Below, piece after piece: positions 57,260 to 64,000 of a DNA stretch of 64,000 nt; the stretch's first letter is position 1; each line of letters begins with the position of its first letter. A program made the position numbers and the translations under genes. This DNA comes from Thalassospira mesophila. GTDB lineage: Bacteria > Pseudomonadota > Alphaproteobacteria > Rhodospirillales > Thalassospiraceae. The notes under the pieces are model-generated. The model was not told the origin of the DNA. It searched no databases and was given only the letters and a program-made list of their open reading frames with translations. The DNA is taken from NCBI RefSeq assembly GCF_002115755.1, contig NZ_JFKA01000009.1:105438-169437 (forward strand), in the 5' to 3' direction.

Positions 57260-58555
57260 ATGACGTTTTCGATTAACCGGCGTGCATTTCTGGCAAGCGG
57301 GGCGGGTGCGCTGGCTGTTGGTATGCTTAATCCGCGCATTGCATTGGCCCAGGATGTTCGCTTGCGTCTTTTATGGTGGGGATCACAGGCCCGATCAGAA
57401 CGAACCGACAAGGTAGTCGGACTTTTTAAAAAGGCACACCCGGAAATTGAGGTCGATGGTGAAAGTGCGGGCTGGGACAATTACTGGTCCCGGCTGGCCA
57501 CCCAGACATCGGGGGGGAATGCCCCGGATGTAATGCAGATGGATTACCGCTATATTTTTGAATATGCCCGGCGCGATGTGTTGCTGCCGCTTGATAAATA
57601 TATGAAAGACGGCACGCTTGATGTGTCGGATTTCAGCAAGGACAGCGTTGCGGGCGGCCAGGTGAACGGCAAAACCTATGGCATTAGCCTGGGGGCCAAT
57701 TCGGTTGCCATGATGATTAACAAGGCGGCCTGGCAAGAAGCAGGCATGGATATGCCCCAGCCCGGCCAGACATGGGAAGAATTTGGCGACCAGTGTGAAA
57801 AACTGACCAACACCACCAAACGTAGCCGTTTTTATGGGTGTGCCGATCAGGGTGGGCTTGAACCTGCCTTTGAAACCTGGCTGCGTCAGCGCGGCAAGCA
57901 ACTTTATGATGCTGATGGCAAGCTGGGATTTGATGGAAAAGATGCTGGCGAATGGTTTGCCTTTTGGGTCGATATGCGCAAGCGGGGCGCCTGTGTCCCG
58001 GCCGATGTGCAGTCGCTTGACCAGTTAACCATTGAAACCAGCCCGTTATCACAAGGCCGGGCAGGTGCGTGTTTTGCCCATTCCAATCAGTTGGTTGGCT
58101 ATCAAGCGATTAACAAGGACCCGCTAACCATGGGCCCCTACCCGGTAAAATCAGGGGAATCACATCCCGGGCAATATCGCAAGCCATCGATGCTGTTTAG
58201 CATCGCCGGCGATACCGCAAACCCGGAAGCGGCGGCAAAATTTGTCAGCTTTTTTGTCAATGATCCCGATGCAGCACGCGTGCTCGACGTGGAACGCGGT
58301 GTGCCGGAATCATCGAAAATGCGCGCCGTTCTTAAAAAGGAAGCCAAAGAAGCCGATCGCATCCAGATTGAATATATTGGATCGCTAGGGGAAAAATTTG
58401 TCGGTCCGTTGCCACCTCCGCCGCCCAAGGGGGCTGGTGAAATCCAGCTAATGATCAAACGCAAAAACGAAGAAGTCGGCTTTGATACTGCATCGCCCGA
58501 AGATGCCGGTGCGGCCTTCGTTTCCGATGCCCAGGCCATCCTCGAGCGGAGCTAG
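57260..58555 (+). CDS. Carbohydrate ABC transporter substrate-binding protein 2
   Basis: 431 residues from the ATG at 57260, which is correctly spaced from GGGAGG; the ATG at 57254 is too close and earlier starts lie in the ribosome site. The twin-Arg leader (FSINRRAFLASGAGALAVG) and mature start RLRLLWWGSQARSERTDKV closely follow those of binding protein 1, and DYRYIFEYARRDVLLPLDKY continues the match. The two are products of a tandem duplication. This one leads into the permease genes without a gap, so it is probably the main partner of the transporter. Confidence 0.93.
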   Translation: MTFSINRRAFLASGAGALAVGMLNPRIALAQDVRLRLLWWGSQARSERTDKVVGLFKKAHPEIEVDGESAGWDNYWSRLATQTSGGNAPDVMQMDYRYIFEYARRDVLLPLDKYMKDGTLDVSDFSKDSVAGGQVNGKTYGISLGANSVAMMINKAAWQEAGMDMPQPGQTWEEFGDQCEKLTNTTKRSRFYGCADQGGLEPAFETWLRQRGKQLYDADGKLGFDGKDAGEWFAFWVDMRKRGACVPADVQSLDQLTIETSPLSQGRAGACFAHSNQLVGYQAINKDPLTMGPYPVKSGESHPGQYRKPSMLFSIAGDTANPEAAAKFVSFFVNDPDAARVLDVERGVPESSKMRAVLKKEAKEADRIQIEYIGSLGEKFVGPLPPPPPKGAGEIQLMIKRKNEEVGFDTASPEDAGAAFVSDAQAILERS

Positions 58556-58560
58556 GCGTT

Positions 58561-59559
58561 ATGGGAAACAAGATGACCGGGCGGCCTGCGGTGGCAATCG
58601 CCGCCGCTGGCCCGCCGCACCACCCGCCCCAAGTTCCCCAACATCGGCAACGCAAACCGCAACCGACAAGCTGGTTTGGCCGGACATGGCAAGGCAGCGG
58701 CCCGGGATATATGTTTTTGCTGCCGTGGTTTATCGGTTTTTTCGGGCTAACGCTGGGTCCGGCGATTGTGTCGTTTTATCTGTCCTTCACCGATTTTGAC
58801 CTGCTGCGATCCCCGAACTGGGTCGGCATGGCAAATTATGTACGGATCGCAACGTCTGATCCGAAATTTGCCGCCTCCATGGGCGTGACGCTGTTTTTCG
58901 TGCTGTTTTCAGTGCCATTGAAACTGGCGTTTGCCCTTGGCGTCGCTGTGGTTCTTAACCGTGGCATTCGTGGCCTGCCGGTTTATCGGGCCGTGTTTTA
59001 CCTGCCATCGCTTTTGGGCACCAGCGTTGCCATTGCTGTTTTGTGGCGCCAGCTTTTTGCCAGCGACGGGTTGGTTAACAGCATATTGGCCGAATTTGGC
59101 ATTCAGGGGCCAAGCTGGATCAGCCATCCCAGCTATTCGATCTGGACACTGATTATTCTCAGCATTTGGCAGTTTGGCTCGCCCATGATCATTTTTCTGG
59201 CCGGTCTGCGCCAAATCCCGACCGACATGTATGAAGCTGCCAGCCTTGATGGGGCATCGAAACTGCGCCAGTTCATCAAAATCACCCTGCCTTTGTTAAC
59301 GCCGGTGATTTTCTTTAACGCCGTTGTGCAAACGATTGATGCCTTTAAGGCCTTTACACCCGCCTTCATCATTTCAGGCGGTACGGGCGGCCCGATCAAC
59401 TCGACGCTGTTTTATACCCTGTATCTGTATCAGGAAGCGTTCGGCTTTTTCCGCATGGGATATGCCTCGGCCCTGGCATGGGTGCTGGTGGTGATCATTG
59501 CGCTGTTCACGGCATTTTCCTTCCTAACCGCGCGTTTCTGGGTGCATTACGATGACTAG
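58561..59559 (+). CDS. Carbohydrate ABC transporter permease (MalF type)
   Basis: 332 residues, six membrane segments after an unusual cytoplasmic tail of about 45 residues rich in Pro, His, Gln and Arg (PPHHPPQVPQHRQRKPQP). The family parts are YMFLLPWFIGFFGLTLGPAI, and the EAA loop MYEAASLDGASKLRQFIKIT. It pairs with the next gene, which it overlaps by 8 bp. Confidence 0.93.
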   Translation: MGNKMTGRPAVAIAAAGPPHHPPQVPQHRQRKPQPTSWFGRTWQGSGPGYMFLLPWFIGFFGLTLGPAIVSFYLSFTDFDLLRSPNWVGMANYVRIATSDPKFAASMGVTLFFVLFSVPLKLAFALGVAVVLNRGIRGLPVYRAVFYLPSLLGTSVAIAVLWRQLFASDGLVNSILAEFGIQGPSWISHPSYSIWTLIILSIWQFGSPMIIFLAGLRQIPTDMYEAASLDGASKLRQFIKITLPLLTPVIFFNAVVQTIDAFKAFTPAFIISGGTGGPINSTLFYTLYLYQEAFGFFRMGYASALAWVLVVIIALFTAFSFLTARFWVHYDD

Positions 59560-60430
59560 TCTGGCTATTTTCAGCAAGGATGACAGCATTTCACCGCGCC
59601 GCAGCCGGTTTGTCAGCCTGCTTTTCCATACGTTGTTGATGGTGGTTTCCATCATCATGCTCTATCCGTTGTTATGGATGTTATCAGCATCCATCCGGCC
59701 CGAAGCCGAGATTTTCAGTTCAACCTCGCTGTTGCCGTCCAGCATCGACCTTTCATCCTACTGGCAAGGCTGGACCGGGCTGCGGGTTGAATTTGGCCAG
59801 TTTTTCTGGAATTCGCTGGTGATTTCGGTGTTGTCGGTTGCGGGCAATGTCGTTGCCTGCTCACTGGCCGCCTATGCCTTTGCCCGGCTAAAATTTGCCG
59901 GTCGCAATTTCTGGTTTGCCATCATGCTGGGCACGTTGATGATCCCGTATCATGTGACGCTGATCCCGCAATATGTGCTGTTTTTAAAACTGGGCTGGGT
60001 CGACACGATATTGCCGCTGGTGGTACCAAAATTTTTGGCCGTCGACGCGTTTTTCATTTTCCTGATGGTGCAGTTTTTTCGCGGCATTCCGCGTGAACTG
60101 GACGAAGCTGCCCGCATGGATGGCTGCAGCGCCTGGCGCATTTATTGGAAAATCATGCTGCCGCTTTCAACACCAGTATTGGCAACAGCGGCGATATTTT
60201 CCTTCCTCTGGACCTGGGACGACTTCTTTGGCCCGCTGATTTACCTGAACGATATGAACAATTACACGGTGCAGCTTGGCTTGCGGTCCTTTGTCGATAG
60301 CTCGGGATCATCGCAGTGGGGCGGGTTGTTTGCCATGTCGACCCTGTCGCTGGTGCCAGTGTTTTTTTTCTTTCTGTTTTTCCAGCGCCTGCTGATTGAA
60401 GGCATTGCCACAACCGGCCTGAAACGCTGA
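59552..60430 (+). CDS. Carbohydrate ABC transporter permease (MalG type)
   Basis: 292 residues with six membrane segments and the EAA loop RELDEAARMDGCSAWRIYWK. It has the MalG C-terminus (FQRLLIEGIATTGLKR). It forms the inner-membrane channel with the MalF-type protein. Confidence 0.93.
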   Translation: MTSLAIFSKDDSISPRRSRFVSLLFHTLLMVVSIIMLYPLLWMLSASIRPEAEIFSSTSLLPSSIDLSSYWQGWTGLRVEFGQFFWNSLVISVLSVAGNVVACSLAAYAFARLKFAGRNFWFAIMLGTLMIPYHVTLIPQYVLFLKLGWVDTILPLVVPKFLAVDAFFIFLMVQFFRGIPRELDEAARMDGCSAWRIYWKIMLPLSTPVLATAAIFSFLWTWDDFFGPLIYLNDMNNYTVQLGLRSFVDSSGSSQWGGLFAMSTLSLVPVFFFFLFFQRLLIEGIATTGLKR

Positions 60431-60473
60431 GCCCCATACATCTTTGATGTGACCACACCGATGTGGAGTAATC

Positions 60474-61496
60474 ATGACTGACATAAAATTTGCCGCCATT
60501 GGCATTCAACACGACCATATTTACGGGCAGTGCAACTGCCTGATCCGGGCCGGGGCGAAACTGGTGTCGTTTTTTGAAAAAGACGAGGCTTTTGCCAGGG
60601 AATTTGGTGAAAAATACCCCGATGCCAAACGTGTAACGGACCCTGCCGCCATTCTCGAAAATAGCAGCATTAACGTCGTTGTTACCGCCGCAATTTCGGC
60701 CGAACGTGCCGGTATTTCAATTAAGGCGATGCAGCATGGCAAGGACGTTTTAAGCGACAAGCCCGGCATGGTCAGCTTTGATCAACTGGCTGATGTAAAG
60801 CGCGTGCAGGCCGAAACCGGACGGATATATAATATTTTATATTCCGAACATTTTGAAAACCGCGCCACGGTAAAGGCCGGACAACTGGTGGCGGATGGGG
60901 CCATTGGCGAGGTCATTCATACCGTGGGCATTGGCCCGCATCGTTTGCGCAAACCAACGCGGCCGGGCTGGTTTTTTGACCGGTCGCTTTATGGCGGCAT
61001 TTTAACCGACATTGCATCACACCAGTGCGAACAGTTTTTGTTTTTTGCCAATCGCAACAGCGCCCGAATACTGTCGGCCAGTGTTAGCAACCGCGCCAAT
61101 CCCGACAGCCCAGGATTGCAAGATAGCGGCGATATTCACATGGCAACCGACAATGCCAATGGCCTGATCCATGTGGACTGGTTTACCCCCGAAGGATTGC
61201 CAAGCTGGGGCGATGGCCGGTTGATGATTACGGGCACGCATGGGGCAATTGAAATTCGCAAAAACATCGATATTGGCGGACGCGAGGGGCCAAACCATTT
61301 GTTCCTGACCGACAAGAAAGGTGTGCGCCATATTGATTGCAACGATGTCGAATTACCGTTTGGCAAACAGTTTTTGGCCGATAGTCGCGATCGCACCGAA
61401 ACCGCCATTCCGCAAAGCCGGGTTTTTAACGCCATGGAACTGGCTTTAAGCGCGCAAAAAATAGCCGAAAACACTGCCAGTTCGGAGGATAAATAA
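60474..61496 (+). CDS. Gfo/Idh/MocA family oxidoreductase, atypical dinucleotide loop
   Basis: 340 residues. The N-terminus FAAIGIQHDHIYGQCNCLIR replaces the usual GxGxxG by a His-containing loop, a variant known from some Gfo/Idh subgroups. Asp-Lys-Pro stands for Glu-Lys-Pro in VLSDKPGMVS. The substrate domain has GGILTDIASHQCEQFLFF with the His typical of catalysis. GGAG precedes the ATG. It lies within the importer operon and so probably acts on the imported sugar or its oxidised form. Confidence 0.9.
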   Translation: MTDIKFAAIGIQHDHIYGQCNCLIRAGAKLVSFFEKDEAFAREFGEKYPDAKRVTDPAAILENSSINVVVTAAISAERAGISIKAMQHGKDVLSDKPGMVSFDQLADVKRVQAETGRIYNILYSEHFENRATVKAGQLVADGAIGEVIHTVGIGPHRLRKPTRPGWFFDRSLYGGILTDIASHQCEQFLFFANRNSARILSASVSNRANPDSPGLQDSGDIHMATDNANGLIHVDWFTPEGLPSWGDGRLMITGTHGAIEIRKNIDIGGREGPNHLFLTDKKGVRHIDCNDVELPFGKQFLADSRDRTETAIPQSRVFNAMELALSAQKIAENTASSEDK

Positions 61497-61497
61497 C

Positions 61498-62571
61498 ATG
61501 AGCCGCAAAAACGTTGCCGTTATCGGCTGTGGCATTGGCAAATCGCACATTATCGAAGGATATGTGCCCCACCCCGACAAATTCAAAGTCGCCGCCATTT
61601 GCGATTTAAATGAAGACCGCCTGAACGCTGTTGCCGATGAATTTGACATTCCTGTTCGCACCACATCGTTTGAGGAATGTTTGCAAAATGACGATATCGA
61701 TATTATCGACATTTGCACCCCGCCGGGCATTCACCGCGAACAGGTGGTTGCGGCCCTTGCCAACGGCAAACATGTGATTTGCGAAAAGCCGCTGACCGGG
61801 TCGCTAGCCGATGTGGATGCAATTATGGCAGCAGAGAAAACCGCCAAAGGCACCCTGATGCCGATTTTTCAGTATCGGTATGGCGATGGCATTGAAAAGG
61901 CCAAACGCATTATCGAAGCCGGAATTGCCGGTAAAGCCTATATGGGGTCGGTTGAAACATTTTGGCTGCGCACGGCAGATTATTACGCTGTGCCGTGGCG
62001 GGGTAAATGGGACACTGAACTTGGCGGGGTTTTGGTGACCCATGCCCTGCATCTCCATGATATGATGATGCACCTGATGGGGCCAGCAGCCAAGGTTTTT
62101 GGCAGGGTTGCCACGCGCGTCAATGACATTGAAGTGGAAGATTGCGCCAGTGCCAGCCTTGAAATGGCGAATGGAGCCTTTGTTACATTGTCTTGCACCC
62201 TTGGGTCACAAGAACAGATCAGCCGCCTGCGGTTACATTTTGAAAATGTGACGTTCGAAAGCAGCCACGAACCCTATGCCCCGGGCAAGGACCCGTGGAA
62301 AATTTTGGCCGCAAATGATGCCGTTCAGCGCCAGATTGACGAAGTCATTGGCGACTGGCAACCGGTAAGCCCGCGTTTCACCACCCAAATGGACCATTTT
62401 CATCGTTATTTATGCGGCAATGGCCCCCTGCCCGTTAGCAGCAGCGATGCAAGGCGTGCGCTGGAACTGGTAACCGCAATTTATCAGTCATCGGACAGCG
62501 GGGCGCAAGTGGCGTTACCGGTAAATACCGATAGCCCCAAATACGCGTCATGGCGCGCAAAAACCAAATAA
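61498..62571 (+). CDS. Gfo/Idh/MocA family oxidoreductase
   Basis: 357 residues with a normal NAD(P) loop (VAVIGCGIGKSHIIEGYV), the CEKPLTGSLAD motif, and GGVLVTHALHLHDMMMHLMG in the substrate domain. It begins one base after the previous gene, with GGAGG inside it. Two adjacent Gfo/Idh enzymes often act in sequence or on two forms of one sugar. It is followed by the importer ATPase. Confidence 0.93.
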   Translation: MSRKNVAVIGCGIGKSHIIEGYVPHPDKFKVAAICDLNEDRLNAVADEFDIPVRTTSFEECLQNDDIDIIDICTPPGIHREQVVAALANGKHVICEKPLTGSLADVDAIMAAEKTAKGTLMPIFQYRYGDGIEKAKRIIEAGIAGKAYMGSVETFWLRTADYYAVPWRGKWDTELGGVLVTHALHLHDMMMHLMGPAAKVFGRVATRVNDIEVEDCASASLEMANGAFVTLSCTLGSQEQISRLRLHFENVTFESSHEPYAPGKDPWKILAANDAVQRQIDEVIGDWQPVSPRFTTQMDHFHRYLCGNGPLPVSSSDARRALELVTAIYQSSDSGAQVALPVNTDSPKYASWRAKTK

Positions 62572-62611
62572 CACTGGTCAAAACGACCAGCCCTTCGGGA
62601 GGAGGCCTATC

Positions 62612-63694
62612 ATGACGACCAGCGTGGTTCTCGAAAAAGTTGAAAAGCGGTACGGTGTATTTGACGTTATCCATGGCATAGATTTGCAAATCGACCCGGG
62701 TGAGTTTGCCGTTTTTGTGGGTCCGTCGGGCTGTGGTAAATCGACCCTGCTGCGCATGATTGCCGGATTGGAAGAAATCAGCGGTGGAGCCTTGATGATG
62801 GACGGCGAAAGGATGAACGAAGTCGTGTCATCCGAACGCGGTATTGCGATGGTGTTCCAGTCCTATGCGCTATATCCGCATATGTCGGTTTATAAAAACC
62901 TGGCATTCGGTTTGGAAACGGCGGGCTATAAAAAGGCCGATATTGAACCACGCGTGCAACAGGCAGCCCGCGTGTTGCAAATTGAGCCGTTATTACAACG
63001 CAAGCCAAAGGCATTATCGGGCGGGCAGCGCCAGCGGGTTGCCATTGGCCGCGCCATTGTGCGCGAACCCAAGCTGTTTTTGTTTGATGAACCACTATCG
63101 AACCTGGACGCCGAATTGCGCGTGCAGATGCGGGTTGAAATTGCCCGCCTGCATCGTCAGCTTGGCAACACCATGATTTACGTTACCCACGACCAGGTCG
63201 AAGCCATGACCATGGCCGATAAAATTGTGGTGTTAAATGCCGGGCGCATTGAACAGGTGGGACGCCCGCTTGATTTATATAATCATCCGGTCAACCGGTT
63301 TGTGGCAGGCTTTATCGGCAGCCCGAAAATGAACTTTCTAGAAGGAATGGTTGAAGCCACAAATGGCGAAACAACAACCATACGCGTCTGCGGGGCATCT
63401 GTTACTTTGCCACGCGGTTTGCGCCATGTAGAAACCGACATGCCGGTAACCTTGGGCATTCGGCCGGAACATCTGGACCGGGAAGAAAGTAGCGGGATCA
63501 AACTGGCCGACCTGCAAATAGATCTGGTTGAAAATCTGGGGGATGAAACCCTGCTTTATGCACGCAGCCCCGATGGCCAGCCCATTAACATGTCGCTGGC
63601 CGGGCAACAGGTTATATTTAACGGCAGCACCATTCCGGCCCATTTCGATGTTGCGCACTGCCACGTCTTCGGACCGGATGGCAAGGCGCTGTAA
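62612..63694 (+). CDS. Carbohydrate ABC transporter ATP-binding protein (UgpC/MsmK/MalK type)
   Basis: 360 residues. Walker A FVGPSGCGKSTLLRMIAGLE, signature LSGGQRQRVAIGRAIV, Walker B LFLFDEPLSNLDAELRVQMR and H-loop YVTHDQVEAMTMADKI are canonical, followed by a TOBE-type C-terminal domain (GIRPEHLDREE). GGGAGGAGG precedes the ATG. It powers the transporter encoded upstream and closes the operon before a terminator. Confidence 0.96.
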   Translation: MTTSVVLEKVEKRYGVFDVIHGIDLQIDPGEFAVFVGPSGCGKSTLLRMIAGLEEISGGALMMDGERMNEVVSSERGIAMVFQSYALYPHMSVYKNLAFGLETAGYKKADIEPRVQQAARVLQIEPLLQRKPKALSGGQRQRVAIGRAIVREPKLFLFDEPLSNLDAELRVQMRVEIARLHRQLGNTMIYVTHDQVEAMTMADKIVVLNAGRIEQVGRPLDLYNHPVNRFVAGFIGSPKMNFLEGMVEATNGETTTIRVCGASVTLPRGLRHVETDMPVTLGIRPEHLDREESSGIKLADLQIDLVENLGDETLLYARSPDGQPINMSLAGQQVIFNGSTIPAHFDVAHCHVFGPDGKAL

Positions 63695-63719
63695 TACCGC
63701 CATCTGATATGAAAACAAA

Positions 63720-63756
63720 AAACCGGGCGTCTGAAATGATAACAGACGCCCGGTTT
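63720..63756. terminator. Bidirectional terminator at the end of the importer operon
   Basis: A perfect 14-bp stem AAACCGGGCGTCTG / CAGACGCCCGGTTT with a 9-nt loop, preceded by an A run and followed by T-rich sequence, lies between convergent genes. Confidence 0.92.
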
Positions 63757-63802
63757 CCTATATCGACAATCGCACGACCGTCATTGGACCGGCCCCATAC
63801 GA

Positions 63803-64000
63803 TCAGGCATTTTCATGCTGTGTAATTTCGGCCTGCCACGGGGCGACGAATTTTTCCAGCCAGCCGACCATCGCGGTCAGCAACACCGCAACAATCATGA
63901 TCAGCAACACCGGCACAAACATTTCAGCGGTGCGGAAACTGTTGGCGGAATTGATAATCACCCCGCCCAGACCCGAAACCGCTGTTTGAAACTCGGCAAT
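63803..64000 (-). CDS. ABC transporter permease, C-terminal fragment (SsuC/TauC-like)
   Basis: Sixty-five codons before a TGA at 63805-63803 read as the C-terminus of a binding-protein-dependent permease: GLGGVIINSANSFRTAEMFV, a membrane helix VPVLLIMIVAVLLTAMVGWL, and a tail EKFVAPWQAEITQHENA. The pattern (helix, then LE-K-x-x-PW) is that of sulfonate/nitrate/taurine-type permeases such as SsuC. The rest of the gene is beyond the window. Confidence 0.75.
   Translation of the reverse strand: MAEFQTAVSGLGGVIINSANSFRTAEMFVPVLLIMIVAVLLTAMVGWLEKFVAPWQAEITQHENA

Overview
The window looks like one chromosomal stretch of a marine-type alphaproteobacterium. Gene content and protein style (TRAP transporters of two classes, a GlpSTPQUV glycerol ABC importer, hut genes with HutF/HutG, many LysR/GntR/TetR regulators) suggest Rhodospirillales and most resemble Thalassospira. 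That assignment is an inference without database comparison. I saw no rRNA, tRNA, CRISPR array, insertion sequence or phage gene.

Layout. 1-5.4 kb: the 3' part of a giant iterative polyketide synthase with the domain order of enediyne-type PKSs (KS-AT-ACP-KR-DH-PPTase). 5.4-10.5 kb: on the minus strand, a LysR regulator, a DctP-DctQ-DctM TRAP transporter and an isocitrate-lyase/PEP-mutase-family enzyme. 10.6-15.2 kb: a TAXI-type TRAP binding protein, a fused 4TM/12TM TRAP permease and an AtuA-like protein pair. 15.3-18.6 kb: an AraC regulator and a TonB-dependent receptor. 19.2-26.9 kb: glpD-glpS-glpT-glpP-glpQ-glpU-glpV, for glycerol import and glycerol-3-phosphate oxidation. 27-30.8 kb: a Sel1-like secreted protein, a LysR/SDR divergent pair and a GSU2403-type nucleotidyltransferase gene with two tandem palindromes at its start.

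30.9-43.6 kb is a histidine-derivative region: hutG-hutU-hutD on the minus strand, hutF and a HutC-like regulator on the plus strand, then hutC (minus) diverging from a polar amino-acid ABC importer, an ammonia-lyase-fold protein and a SolA-like N-methyl amino acid oxidase. The lyase lacks exactly the Ala-Ser-Gly triad that forms the MIO cofactor, and no ordinary hutH or hutI is present. The best reading is uptake and degradation of an N-methylated histidine derivative (hercynine, ergothioneine or similar) feeding urocanate or a related compound into the hut route.

43.7-48.4 kb holds small regulator/enzyme pairs (SDR/TetR, LysR/SnoaL-like, AraC, DUF427). 48.5-63.7 kb is a carbohydrate catabolic regulon: a minus-strand operon (Gfo/Idh dehydrogenase, DUF993 aldolase-like, enolase-superfamily, TIM-barrel isomerase, Gfo/Idh), a TetR regulator, and plus-strand genes for two paralogous binding proteins, two permeases, two more Gfo/Idh dehydrogenases and a MsmK/UgpC-type ATPase. 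Three promoters, one for the minus operon and one for each binding protein, share TTGACA followed after exactly 25 bp by a TAACCAATTGGTTA-like palindrome, so they are probably controlled together. No sugar kinase is present. The window ends in the C-terminus of another ABC permease on the minus strand.
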